This document shows, one piece after another, positions 25,213 to 34,108 of a stretch of DNA of 64,000 bases; position 1 is the stretch's first letter, and each line of letters opens with the position of its first letter. The translations under genes and the position numbers were made by a program. Location: positions 186,001-250,000 of the forward strand of contig NZ_LN881721.1 in the NCBI RefSeq assembly GCF_001457415.1. Reading direction: 5' to 3'. The DNA comes from Gorillibacterium timonense. GTDB lineage: Bacteria; Bacillota; Bacilli; Paenibacillales; NBRC-103111. Under the pieces are notes generated by a model. It was given only the letters and a program-made list of their open reading frames with translations. It did not search any database and had not been told where the DNA came from.

Positions 25213-27072
25213 CTACATCCGATTAGGAGCCGGAAGCCCTAGCACCGACAAGGCGTCGGCCATGGTCTCTTGGAACTTTGACGTCAGCCAGAGCCGGAAG
25301 CCCAACTCGCCGTCGGGCGCTTTCAAGATCGGAACTGCGCCGTAGAAAGCATTGAACAGCACCGCAAGCTCGTGAGCGTAGGAGCAGATCAAGCTTGGCG
25401 ACAGCTCGCAGCTCGCCAGATGAAGCGTATCTGGCCAATGGGCGAGCTGCTTCAGCAGGGCAAGCTCCGCCTTGACGGGCTGAGCTGGAAATGAGGGGGC
25501 GGGAGGCGACGTAATCCCGGCTTTGCTCAGCAGATTGGCCGCTCTGGCGTGGGAGTACATGAGATATACGCCGGAATTGCCTGTCGTCTCCGTCGCTTGT
25601 CCGATATCGAAGATCACCTCGGTGGGAAGGCTGAAGCGGAGGAGGTAATACCGGATCGCTGCGGCGGCGATGGTGCGGCTAGGCAGCCCCTGCTTGTCGG
25701 AGCGTTTGGTCTCGATCACGGCCTCCATGCGGTCGAGCAGCTCGGTGACTTTGATTCCGATTCCCTGCCTGCCGGACATGGCATAGGAGGGTTTGCCCGC
25801 TGAGGTGTCGATTCCGAGTTCCTCGGCTGCGGCGGGGCTGAGGGACACAACGCCGTAGCTGACGTGGCGCAGCTTCTGGGCTTGAGCTTGGAAGCCGAGC
25901 AGCTCAAAGGCTTGCTTGACCATGGCTTGAGGATAGTGCTGGCGGTAATCGATGACATTTACGACGAGATCCGCCCCTCCGAACTCGCCAGTCGTTCCTG
26001 CGCGGTGGGTGGAGCCGATCCCGTCCGCAAAGGCTTTGTAGCGAAAATCTTTGTCTAGCAGCCCGAACTTCCAGAGGTGATAGGCGATATCCTTGGCCGT
26101 ATAGGTCAGGATTCCGTTGGAGCGCACAAGAACTTTATCTGCGATATGCTCGGAATCGTTCGTTCCCGCTGCCGAGCTTCCCTGCGTCAAAACCCAACAG
26201 CCCTGCAAGGCCCCCGCCGATTCCTGATAAAAGTGGCCGGTCTGCTGCAAGAGGTGGAATGCCGAATCCCAAAACCCCTCCCGGACAATCTCGCTTTCCC
26301 AAACAAGCAAGTCGTATCCGACGTCGAAGGCCTTCATCTCGTCGAGATGTTCTCGAACGATCCTCTCCGCCGCCAGCAGTCCGATCCAGGCGGTATTATC
26401 GTCCCCTTTTTCCAAGGAATGAAGGACGTTCGTCCTCTCTGCAGCCAGCTCGGGGGATGCTTCATATTCCCGGTTTACGCGCGCATACAGATCCCAGCAG
26501 TAGTCGCCAAAGCGGCTGTGATCGTGTTCATAGGGAAGGTGAAGAAGCCCGACCACGGTATCGGCCAGCTGATTGCCGAGGTCATCGATGTAATTGTGCA
26601 CTTCGACCTGATAGCCGACTCTCCGCATGAGCCGCGCCAGCGTATCTCCAATGCACGAGTTCCTCAGATGTCCGATATGGGCGGATTTATTCGGATTGAT
26701 GGAGGTGTGCTCGATCACAGCCTTTTCTCCGGGATTCTGCGGAACGGTGAACTCCCGTCCAGCCCACTGCTCCCAGTCCAGGAATAGGTTGAGGAATCCC
26801 GGCGGAGCCACTTCGATCCTCGATAAGAGATGATCCAAATAGCCGTCCGCTTCCAGCTTGGCTTTGATCGCATGAGCGATCTGTTGCGGGGGCTGGCGCA
26901 GGACTTTGGCAAGCTGCAGAGGCGCGTTGGTGGAATAATCGCCGTGCTCCAGATAGGTGGGCTGCTCCAGATGCAGAACGAGGGGAGGGGGATCGCGTCG
27001 CTCGCCGTTCTCCACAATCTGATGCACCGCATTGCTCAGCCCTTGAATGATCGTTTCGCTTAAGGTCGGCAT
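25213..27072 (-). CDS. argS: Arginyl-tRNA synthetase
   Basis: A class I synthetase of about 619 residues that charges tRNA-Arg. The N-terminal additional domain with the LEHGDYSTNAPL-type motif (about 45-56) binds tRNA. The HIGH-like SAHIGHLRNSCIGDTLARL follows at about residue 130. The C-terminal DALR anticodon-binding region is helical. Class ArgRS enzymes lack a standard KMSKS; here AMSGRQGIGIKVTELLD occupies that place. It is somewhat longer than the common 550-residue ArgS. The start is placed at ATG 27072 because GAGGGAG lies 11 bases upstream; 27096 has no ribosome site. A T-box leader precedes it, so expression follows arginine charging. Confidence 0.92.
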   Translation of the reverse strand: MPTLSETIIQGLSNAVHQIVENGERRDPPPLVLHLEQPTYLEHGDYSTNAPLQLAKVLRQPPQQIAHAIKAKLEADGYLDHLLSRIEVAPPGFLNLFLDWEQWAGREFTVPQNPGEKAVIEHTSINPNKSAHIGHLRNSCIGDTLARLMRRVGYQVEVHNYIDDLGNQLADTVVGLLHLPYEHDHSRFGDYCWDLYARVNREYEASPELAAERTNVLHSLEKGDDNTAWIGLLAAERIVREHLDEMKAFDVGYDLLVWESEIVREGFWDSAFHLLQQTGHFYQESAGALQGCWVLTQGSSAAGTNDSEHIADKVLVRSNGILTYTAKDIAYHLWKFGLLDKDFRYKAFADGIGSTHRAGTTGEFGGADLVVNVIDYRQHYPQAMVKQAFELLGFQAQAQKLRHVSYGVVSLSPAAAEELGIDTSAGKPSYAMSGRQGIGIKVTELLDRMEAVIETKRSDKQGLPSRTIAAAAIRYYLLRFSLPTEVIFDIGQATETTGNSGVYLMYSHARAANLLSKAGITSPPAPSFPAQPVKAELALLKQLAHWPDTLHLASCELSPSLICSYAHELAVLFNAFYGAVPILKAPDGELGFRLWLTSKFQETMADALSVLGLPAPNRM

Positions 27073-27096
27073 TTCCTTTCTCTCCCTCTTTCGCAT

Positions 27097-27350
27097 GAAA
27101 TAAAAAAGCCCCGTCTCTAAAAAGAGACGAAGGCATGTGCATTCGCGGTACCACTCTTGTTGTTATACGACTGTATAACCCCTTGATCGAGATAACGGTC
27201 TCGGCCGCGGCTTCCTACCCTTCATTCGGAAGCCGATCTCTCGGGTGCGCTTCACTAACGGACGTCGTACCGGCTCTCACTCTCCCGGCTCGCTTGGCCT
27301 TCTGTTCCGCAGCTACTGTCCCTGTCATGGAAGATGCTGTATGGTTTTTA
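27097..27350 (-). promoter_or_regulatory. T-box riboswitch controlling argS
   Basis: On the minus strand the T-box core AGAGTGGTACCGCGAA is at 27142-27157. A terminator follows at 27101-27134 (CGTCTC/GAGACG stem, then a GGGGCTTTTTT run). Stem I further upstream has the AG-rich GAGCCGGGAGAGTGAGAGCC element. In the specifier loop the bases GTGAAG-CGC-ACC place codon CGC (27247-27249), an arginine codon, where the specifier is expected. Uncharged tRNA-Arg would stabilise the antiterminator and allow argS transcription. Confidence 0.9.
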
Positions 27351-27352
27351 CC

Positions 27353-27380
27353 AGTATAGCGAACTCTCGGAAAAAGTCAA
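27353..27380 (-). promoter_or_regulatory. Promoter of the argS T-box transcript
   Basis: On the minus strand TTGACT (27375-27380) and TATACT (27353-27358) are separated by 16 bases, just upstream of the T-box leader. Confidence 0.7.
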
Positions 27381-27438
27381 AGAGAAAAAACGGCCCTTCC
27401 CATCCCAATTGGTGCTGTTATCCACGCGGGCGTTGGCC

Positions 27439-28095
27439 TTACCCTTTCAGCATCTTTTTCAGCTCATCCATATCGGTGATATAGATATAGCCGTCCTCCC
27501 GGCTGATGATGTTCATTTTGATCAGATGGCTCATGATCTTCGACACCGTGATCCGCGAGCAGCCCATGAGATCGGCGAACAGCTGATGGGTGACCTTCGT
27601 GTTGATCTTGATGCCCCTGTCCGTCTCCACGCCGTAGTTGAAGCTCAGCCGGTAAATGTACTTGATGATGATCTGCTCCTTGTCGAGAAAAACCAGCTCG
27701 GTCACATGGTCGACGAGGAACTCGACGATCTCCGAGAGATTGCCCATCCAGCTCTCAGCCAGCTCCCGGTTGCTGAACAGCACGTCCAGGAAGGCCTTCT
27801 GTTCCATGACGCGGAAGGAGCATTTGGTCAGTGTCGTAGCGGACATGAAGTAGGGCCGCTTGGATGCGGACCAGAGATCCCCGATCAGCTCTCCCTTGTT
27901 CACGATGTACATGATCTTCTCGTTCCCGTCGGGCGTCGTGATCGAGAATTTCACCCGGCCGGACTCAATGTAATAGATCTGGTTGATCACCGTGCCTTCT
28001 TCAGCGATCAGGCGGTTTTTGCTCATGGTGACGACGGGACAGTCGGCAAAATGATCGCTCCACAGGTGGTTTTGGACATAGTGGGTTTTCGACAT
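27439..28095 (-). CDS. Crp/Fnr family regulator
   Basis: A 218-residue protein. The N-terminal cyclic-nucleotide-binding jelly roll (about 20-125; MSKNRLIAEEGTVINQIYY, GELIGDLWSA) is followed by a long dimer helix and a winged helix (about 150-215; HQLFADLMGCSRITVSKIMS, then DGYIYITD). No Cys cluster for an iron-sulfur centre is seen, so it is not an obvious oxygen sensor. The start is ATG 28095 with GGAGGG 8 bases upstream; the frame is open 27 codons further but reads as intergenic. It is divergent from the peptide operon, which it may regulate. Confidence 0.9.
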   Translation of the reverse strand: MSKTHYVQNHLWSDHFADCPVVTMSKNRLIAEEGTVINQIYYIESGRVKFSITTPDGNEKIMYIVNKGELIGDLWSASKRPYFMSATTLTKCSFRVMEQKAFLDVLFSNRELAESWMGNLSEIVEFLVDHVTELVFLDKEQIIIKYIYRLSFNYGVETDRGIKINTKVTHQLFADLMGCSRITVSKIMSHLIKMNIISREDGYIYITDMDELKKMLKG

Positions 28096-28271
28096 GGATG
28101 ATGCCCTCCGATCCGAACTTGTGTCAGTAATTATGCCATGAATCAGGATGGCGATGAAAAAATGCAAGTAGAACACAGATGAAATCTTTTTTTCGACAAA
28201 ATTCGTTTTATTTATTATAACGTCCGACAGATTGAATTTTCAAAATTAAAATCGCTTTCAGTTTCTTTTTA

Positions 28272-28287
28272 TGTAGCGCGCGCTACA
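28272..28287. promoter_or_regulatory. 16-bp perfect palindrome upstream of the peptide operon
   Basis: TGTAGCGCGCGCTACA. Its TG...CA ends and 16-bp length resemble Crp/Fnr-type sites, and a gene of that family starts 177 bases away. Confidence 0.5.
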
Positions 28288-28313
28288 ACATTTCGGAAAA
28301 AGGGTCGCTAGAA

Positions 28314-28329
28314 TGATAATTAATTATCA
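28314..28329. promoter_or_regulatory. Second 16-bp perfect palindrome upstream of the peptide operon
   Basis: TGATAATTAATTATCA, about 50 bases upstream of the binding-protein start; possible operator for the same or another regulator. Confidence 0.45.
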
Positions 28330-28378
28330 CGTTGGTACCGATGTGATAAAAACTAACACTATCGGGGGGAGCACTCGA

Positions 28379-30088
28379 ATGAAAAAAGGATCGGCCGTAC
28401 TCACGTTCATCCTCGGCATCAGCATGGCACTGTCCGCATGCAGCTCGAGCAGCAGTTCCAGCACGTCTTCTCCGTCACCGTCTTCTTCGGAAGCAGCAGC
28501 GACCGCATCGGCCGCTCCTGCGAAGACCGGCGGGTCGGTTACCGTGGCGCAAGCATCGGAGCCCGGAAACTTGAACCCGCTCATTTACGCGACGACAAGC
28601 GATACGAACGTTACCCATATGATCTTTGATTCTCTCGTGCAGCCCGATGCTGAGCTGAAGATGGTCGGCGACCTGGCGAAGAGCTGGGACGTCAGCGAGG
28701 ATGGCCTCACGTATACCTTCCACCTGCAGGAGAATGCGAAATGGCATGACGGGCAGCCGTTCACCGCGAACGATGTCGCCTTCACGTTCACTTCCATGGC
28801 CGATGCTCGCTACGACGGCGGCGCCTATAGCCGCGTACAGCCGGTAGCCGGCGCGGAAGAATTCCACAGCGGCAAGGCTGACAGCGTGTCCGGCATCAAG
28901 GTGATCGATGAACACACGATCTCCTTTACCCTGACGAAGCCGAACGCCTCCTTCCTGGCGAGCCTGTTCATCGGAGTGCTCCCCGAGCACATTCTGAAGG
29001 ATGTCTCTCCCGCCGATTGGGCGAAGAACGATTTTAACCGCAATCCGATCGGCACGGGCCCATTCAAGTTCGTGAAATGGGAGACCGGTCAGTACATTGA
29101 AGTGGCCGCCAACCCGGATTACTTCGGCGGAGCGCCGAAGCTGGACAAGATCATCACACGGTTCGGGGATGCGAACACGATGCTGGCCGCATTCATGAAC
29201 AAGGAAATCGACATCGTTCCGGTTGCAGCGGATCAGGTGGCTTCCATCAAGACGCTGGATTTCGCGGATGTGAAAGCGGCGAACGACCTGTCTGTTTACT
29301 ACGTCGGCTTCAACCTGCTGAACCCGTTCTTCTCCGACCTCAAGGTACGGCAGGCGCTCTCCTACGGCACGGACAAGAACCTGATCGTCTCCAGCGTCAT
29401 CGGCGAATACGGAGAAGTGAGCGACGACCTCTTCCCGAACGCCCACTGGTCGCACAATCCCGACGTCACCAAGTACCCGTACGACAAAGCGAAGGCCAAG
29501 CAGCTTTTGGAGGAAGACGGGTTCAAGCTGAACAGCAAGGGCTTCTATGAAAAGGACGGCAAGGAGCTGAAATTCTCCCTGAACGTGCCGACCGGCAAGC
29601 CTGAGCGCGAGAAAACCGGCGTGCTGCTCAAGCAGCAATGGGGCGAGATCGGCGTAAACGTCGAAATCATCTCGCTCGACTTCTCGACGCTGGTAACCAA
29701 GCTGCTTCCGACCGGAAGCGACGGCAAGCAAAGAGCGGTGAAGGCTGACGATTACGATGCGTATATCCTCGGATTCGGTGTTGAAGCTGACCCGGATGAA
29801 TACCGCTCGTACTTCAGCTCGAAGTTCATGCCGCCGAACGGCTACAATTTCGTCAGCTACAGCAACCCGAAGATGGACGAGCTGTTCGAGAAGGAGCTGT
29901 CCCAGACGAATCAGGACGAGCGCACGGCGACCTTCCACGAGATCGGCAAAATTCTCTCGGACGACATTCCGTGGATTCCGATCTATGGACAGAAGACCGT
30001 GTTTACGGCGAACAAGAGAGTGCAGAACTTCAATCCGGACTTCCGCGGTGTAAGCTTCGACGCCAAGGATTGGAGTGTGAGCGAATAA
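28379..30088 (+). CDS. Peptide ABC transporter substrate-binding lipoprotein
   Basis: A 569-residue solute-binding protein of the DppA/OppA family (SBP_bac_5). Signal peptide and lipobox ALSAC (Cys about residue 21) are followed by a Ser-rich tether. Mature-domain hallmarks: EPGNLNPLIYATTSDTNV near the start, LTYTFHLQENAKWHDGQPFT (about 110), NPIGTGPFKFVKWETGQYIE (about 225) and a C-terminal PWIPIYGQ. It captures small peptides or related molecules outside the membrane for the downstream permeases. The start is ATG 28379 with GGGGGGAG 6 bases upstream; 22 codons 5' of it are not likely translated. First gene of a 13-kb operon. Confidence 0.9.
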   Translation: MKKGSAVLTFILGISMALSACSSSSSSSTSSPSPSSSEAAATASAAPAKTGGSVTVAQASEPGNLNPLIYATTSDTNVTHMIFDSLVQPDAELKMVGDLAKSWDVSEDGLTYTFHLQENAKWHDGQPFTANDVAFTFTSMADARYDGGAYSRVQPVAGAEEFHSGKADSVSGIKVIDEHTISFTLTKPNASFLASLFIGVLPEHILKDVSPADWAKNDFNRNPIGTGPFKFVKWETGQYIEVAANPDYFGGAPKLDKIITRFGDANTMLAAFMNKEIDIVPVAADQVASIKTLDFADVKAANDLSVYYVGFNLLNPFFSDLKVRQALSYGTDKNLIVSSVIGEYGEVSDDLFPNAHWSHNPDVTKYPYDKAKAKQLLEEDGFKLNSKGFYEKDGKELKFSLNVPTGKPEREKTGVLLKQQWGEIGVNVEIISLDFSTLVTKLLPTGSDGKQRAVKADDYDAYILGFGVEADPDEYRSYFSSKFMPPNGYNFVSYSNPKMDELFEKELSQTNQDERTATFHEIGKILSDDIPWIPIYGQKTVFTANKRVQNFNPDFRGVSFDAKDWSVSE

Positions 30089-30195
30089 TTCGCAGCCCCA
30101 AGGGAAAGCGGGGGCCACGCCTCAACGCTTCTGCCGGCTGATGAATATTCGCACCGCACGAGCAAGGCTGACAAACGCATGACATGCTTAGGGTT

Positions 30196-30232
30196 GGGAA
30201 GCATAGAGCCCCTTTGGGTTTCTATGTTTCCC
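30196..30232 (+). other. Stem-loop between binding-protein gene and the rest of the operon
   Basis: GGGAAGCATAGA and TCTATGTTTCCC pair (one mismatch) around a 13-base loop, without a T-run. Such stems after a binding-protein gene often protect its mRNA and let it be made in excess over the later genes. Confidence 0.5.
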
Positions 30233-30270
30233 ATTATTCCCCTTTTGCAGCACAAAGGAGCACAAGACCT

Positions 30271-31602
30271 ATGAACAAGGCCGATGCCATTCAACAAGAA
30301 GCCACGAAGCTGCTCCAGAGCTTGATCCGAATCAATACCGCCAACCCGCCCGGCGGCGAGCTGGCTGCCGCCCGTTATCTCGCCGAAATCGCGGAAGCGG
30401 AGGGCATTCCCGCCGAAATCGTCGAGACGGCTCCGGGCCGAGGTAATGTCCTGCTGAAGCTTTCGGGCCGAGAGGTCGGTCCGCCGCTCATCCTGCTGTC
30501 TCATCTGGATGTGGTGGGAGCAAATCCCGAGGAGTGGACCTACCCGCCCTTCGAAGGAGTCATCGAGGATGGGTATCTCTGGGGACGAGGAACCGTCGAC
30601 ACCAAGCAGCTTACGGCAATGGAAATGATGACGATGCTGCTTCTCGCTCGAGAGAAGGTGGTCCCGAAGCGGGACATCTACCTGATTGCCACGGCCGACG
30701 AAGAGAGCGGGAGCGAATACGGTCTCAAATCGCTGCTGAAGACGCATGGCGAGCTGTTCCGGGGGGCGGATGTCGTGAGCGAGGGCGGCGGATTTCCCAT
30801 TGTGGTAAACAGGCACGTCTTCTACCTCTGCGAAGTGGGGCAGAAGGGCTTGTGCCAAGTGAAATTTACGTATCCGCGAGTCCCGAACCGCAACCCGTTT
30901 TACCCGGAAAACACCGGGCTGGTCCGGTTTTCGGAGCTGCTTCGCCGAATATCTTCCACCTCTTGGGACGGAGTGATCCCGGAGACCACCCGCAAATTGA
31001 TCGCGGAATTGATGAAGGCAAGCGGCGAAGCTCCGGAAGGCCGGACGCTTTCCGAACAGGCGGAAGCGCTGAAGGTGAAGGTCAGCCCCCTGTTCGGCAC
31101 CATGATCAAGGCGATGACCGAGAGCACCATCGCGCTTACGCTGTGGAGCGGCGGAAGGAGCCGCCGGGAGCTGGCCGGAGAATACGAGGCGATGGCGGAT
31201 ATTCGCCTTCTACCGGGAGTCGGCCGGGAGGAGGTCGAGAGCAAGCTGGACACCTTGTGCGACGGCCTCGGCATCCAGTGGGAGATCCTCACCTGCCAGC
31301 AAGGCTACGATTCCGGCTGCGAGGGCGAGCTGTATGAGGCGATGGCGGAGGCCATTGCCGAGCGGATGCCCGGTGCAAGGCTGGTTCCGTTCATCGCAAC
31401 GGGAACGAGCGACGGCCGTTATTTGCGCGACTACAACTGCAAGGTATTCGGGTTCTCGCCTGTGCTTCCGGAGGATATGACCTTTGAGCAGGCGGTCACC
31501 CTGGTGCACGGCGTCGACGAGAGAATCGCCTGCAGCTCGATAGAGTTTGGAGCATCGACGCTCCATCAAACCGTTAGAAATTATCTAGAACGGAGGGGAT
31601 AA
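30271..31602 (+). CDS. M20 family metallopeptidase A
   Basis: A 443-residue M20 (ArgE/DapE/carboxypeptidase G2-like) di-zinc enzyme. Expected ligands are visible: His and Asp in LLSHLDVVG (about residues 80-88), bridging Asp in GRGTVDTKQL, Glu-Glu in TADEESGSE (about 150), Glu in SEGGG, and a late His in the VHGVDE segment. It probably splits small peptides or amide conjugates in the cytosol. The start is ATG 30271 after AAAGGAG. It is followed at 2 bases by an M24 gene, and the pair is repeated immediately downstream; this protein resembles the second M20 throughout the LSHLDVV to DTKQLTAM core. Confidence 0.88.
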   Translation: MNKADAIQQEATKLLQSLIRINTANPPGGELAAARYLAEIAEAEGIPAEIVETAPGRGNVLLKLSGREVGPPLILLSHLDVVGANPEEWTYPPFEGVIEDGYLWGRGTVDTKQLTAMEMMTMLLLAREKVVPKRDIYLIATADEESGSEYGLKSLLKTHGELFRGADVVSEGGGFPIVVNRHVFYLCEVGQKGLCQVKFTYPRVPNRNPFYPENTGLVRFSELLRRISSTSWDGVIPETTRKLIAELMKASGEAPEGRTLSEQAEALKVKVSPLFGTMIKAMTESTIALTLWSGGRSRRELAGEYEAMADIRLLPGVGREEVESKLDTLCDGLGIQWEILTCQQGYDSGCEGELYEAMAEAIAERMPGARLVPFIATGTSDGRYLRDYNCKVFGFSPVLPEDMTFEQAVTLVHGVDERIACSSIEFGASTLHQTVRNYLERRG

Positions 31603-31604
31603 AC

Positions 31605-32792
31605 ATGATCAAGGACGAATACCGCGTCGCTTATGAGAAATTGAGAGCGGCGGCGGAGCTGCTGAGCAAGAACAACATCGACGCCTGGTTGATTCTGAAC
31701 CGGGAAGCAAGCGACCCTTCCCTGCCGCTGCTCATTGGCACGACCTCGATTCACGAGGCGGCCGTCATCCTGAAGCCAGACGGGCGTCACGTCATCCTGG
31801 CATCCGAGAGCGACCGGGGAAATTTTGAGAACGGCGGCTTGTTTGCCGAAGTGATTCCCTACGGGAAAAACTTTGAGGAGGCGCTCGGCGCTCTTCTCAA
31901 GCAGCTTGATCCGCAGAAGCTCGCATTAAACTTCTCGCTGCACGACCATCTTTGCGACGGGATGACGGTCGGGCAATACCAGATTCTTGAGCAGGCGGTA
32001 GGCAAGGACAAGCTGACCGCCATTGAGGTGTCCAGCGAAGCGATGCTGAAGGAAATCCGCAGCATCAAGACACCGGCGGAGCTGGAGCGCATTCAGCAGG
32101 CTGTCGACTATACCCAAGAGATCTTCAACGAGGTAGCCGCTCAGGTCCGCTGCGGCATGACCGAGCGGGAGATCGGCGCGCTGTTCGTCGAAGGGATGAA
32201 AGCCCGCGGCGTCACGAACGGAATCGACCATCCGTTCGATCCGCCGCTCGTCTGCATCGTCCGCGCCGGGCTCGCCCACCGCAAGCCGGGCGATACCGCC
32301 GTTATTCCGGGCGACATCGTCATCATGGACATGTCCGTGAAGTATCGGGACTATTGCTCCGATGTCGCCCGCACCCTCTACTTCCTGAAGCCTGGGGAGA
32401 CGCAGCCGCCGGAAGATGTGCAGCACGCGTTCGATACGGCTGTCGGGGCGATCAGCGCCGCCATCGGCTTCATCGAAGCGGGCAAGAAGGGCTATGAGGT
32501 CGATGCAGCGGGCCGCCGCCATATCGAGGCGGGAGGCTACCCGACCATCCGCCACTCCGTCGGCCACCAGGTTGGCCGGCAGTGCCATGACGGCGGAACG
32601 CGCCTTGGCCCGCCGCATAAGGAGGATTCCGGCGGGATCGTGAAGGTTGGCGAAGTGTACGCCATTGAACCGACCGTCATCCAGGACGGCGGGCTGCCCT
32701 GCATGCTGGTCGAGGAGAACATCGTCATCACCGAGGAAGGCCCGAAGCTGCTGAGCAAGCGGCAGGTGGAGCTGGTCACCATTCCATGCTGA
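31605..32792 (+). CDS. M24 family metallopeptidase A (Xaa-Pro-type)
   Basis: A 395-residue pita-bread-fold protein. The N-terminal creatinase/prolidase-like domain covers about 1-160 and the catalytic domain about 165-395. Metal ligands: Asp in MDMSVKYRDYCSDVART (both Asp), His in GHQVGRQCHDGGT, Glu in YAIEPTV and Glu in LVEENIV. The replacement of the usual HE-x-P by HDGG is shared with the M24 gene at 34105 and marks a subfamily. Start ATG 31605 with GGAGGGG 5 bases before. It could act on the product of the paired M20 enzyme; substrate not known. Confidence 0.87.
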   Translation: MIKDEYRVAYEKLRAAAELLSKNNIDAWLILNREASDPSLPLLIGTTSIHEAAVILKPDGRHVILASESDRGNFENGGLFAEVIPYGKNFEEALGALLKQLDPQKLALNFSLHDHLCDGMTVGQYQILEQAVGKDKLTAIEVSSEAMLKEIRSIKTPAELERIQQAVDYTQEIFNEVAAQVRCGMTEREIGALFVEGMKARGVTNGIDHPFDPPLVCIVRAGLAHRKPGDTAVIPGDIVIMDMSVKYRDYCSDVARTLYFLKPGETQPPEDVQHAFDTAVGAISAAIGFIEAGKKGYEVDAAGRRHIEAGGYPTIRHSVGHQVGRQCHDGGTRLGPPHKEDSGGIVKVGEVYAIEPTVIQDGGLPCMLVEENIVITEEGPKLLSKRQVELVTIPC

Positions 32793-32806
32793 CAGGAGGG
32801 AGGCTG

Positions 32807-34108
32807 ATGGAGGAGCCGATCGGAACTCCCGAATGGGAGAAGCAAACCCTTGAGCTTTTTACCGGACTCATTCGCATCGATACATCCAATCCTCCCGGAA
32901 GAGAGCTCGAAGCGGTCAACTTCATCCGCGCCGAGCTCGCAGCGAGGGAAATCGCCAGCGAAGTGTTCGAGCCGGAGCCCGGCCGGGCCAATCTCATCGC
33001 GAAGCTCGGGGCCGGGCCAAAGCCGGCCGTCATCCTGCTCTCCCATCTGGATGTCGTGGCCGCCGATGCCGAGAAGTGGAGCCATCCTCCCTTTGAGGCG
33101 AAGGAGGTCGACGGCGTCATCTATGGGCGCGGGACCCTCGATACAAAGCAGCTGACGGCGATGCAGCTGACGTCGTTCCTTCAATTGAAGGAACGGGAAG
33201 CGGAGCTTGACCGGACTGTCTATCTGGTCGCTACGGCGGACGAGGAGGCGGGCAGCCACCTCGGCATGGCGCAGGTGATCGAGCGGTTCCCGGAGCTGCA
33301 GAACGACGGGTATGTGATCAGCGAGGGCGGCGGCTTTCCGCTCTTGCTGAGCGGCCGCAGCCTCATTCTCTGCGCGGCGGGAGAGAAGGGCGTCTGCCGG
33401 GTGATGCTGCGTGCAACCGGTCCTTCGGGACACGCGTCCTGCCCGCCCCGGGAGCAGGCGGTCTTCCGCCTTGGCGAAGCCCTCGGCAGGCTGGCTGAAT
33501 ACAAATTTCCGAAGAAATACACGGCGCTCTCCCGCCGCTTCATTCTGGAGACCGGGCTCAGTCCGAACAGCAAGCAGGTCATTGAATCGACCTACAACAA
33601 TTTGATGCAATACATGCTCCATGACGGGTTGATGATCAATGAGATCAACGCCGGGGAACGGATCAATGTCATTGCCGGGAAGGCCGAGGCGGAGATCGAA
33701 TTCCGCGTGCTGCCCGGAACGACGGTTCAGGACATCGAGCGGCTGATGGAGAAGCTCATGAAAGGCGCAGAGGTGGAATGGGAAATCGTCAGCTTCGAAG
33801 AAGGCTACGAGAGCAGCATGGAGAACGAGCTGCTGGAGCTGTTTGAACGCAATTGCCAGGCATTCGGGTTCGACGCGAAGCTGATCCCGTTCCTGGCGCT
33901 CGGCCGGACTGACGGAAGGTTCCTGGGGCCTTATACGGATAGCATCTACGGCTTTTCGCCGACGCTCCTGACCGATCATTTCGCAGCGGTTCTCGAGCGG
34001 GTCCATCAGCATGACGAGCGGATCACCCGCGACTCCTACTTGTTCGGGGCTAAGGTGCTGTCCAAGACATTGCTTGATCTATGCTTCACTAACGGAGGTG
34101 CGAAATGA
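32807..34108 (+). CDS. M20 family metallopeptidase B
   Basis: A 433-residue M20 enzyme, paralogue of the first. Ligands are recognisable in LLSHLDVVAAD, GRGTLDTKQLTAM, TADEEAGSH, SEGGG and the terminal VHQHDERI. The start is placed at ATG 32807, just behind AGGAGGGAGG; an upstream ATG at 32786 lies inside the M24 gene. The final codons overlap the next start (ATGA at 34105). Sequence similarity and identical gene order (M20 then M24) indicate a tandem duplication with divergence, probably widening the substrate range. Confidence 0.88.
   Translation: MEEPIGTPEWEKQTLELFTGLIRIDTSNPPGRELEAVNFIRAELAAREIASEVFEPEPGRANLIAKLGAGPKPAVILLSHLDVVAADAEKWSHPPFEAKEVDGVIYGRGTLDTKQLTAMQLTSFLQLKEREAELDRTVYLVATADEEAGSHLGMAQVIERFPELQNDGYVISEGGGFPLLLSGRSLILCAAGEKGVCRVMLRATGPSGHASCPPREQAVFRLGEALGRLAEYKFPKKYTALSRRFILETGLSPNSKQVIESTYNNLMQYMLHDGLMINEINAGERINVIAGKAEAEIEFRVLPGTTVQDIERLMEKLMKGAEVEWEIVSFEEGYESSMENELLELFERNCQAFGFDAKLIPFLALGRTDGRFLGPYTDSIYGFSPTLLTDHFAAVLERVHQHDERITRDSYLFGAKVLSKTLLDLCFTNGGAK

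Noticed and set aside
28229..28245. CodY-like box (AATTTTCAAAATT) before the peptide operon
   Set aside because: Shorter than the CodY consensus by two central bases; the resemblance is weak in an AT-rich region.
28475..30118. 547-codon minus-strand frame opposite the peptide-binding protein
   Set aside because: The plus strand encodes a clear SBP_bac_5 lipoprotein; the antisense frame has no family features.
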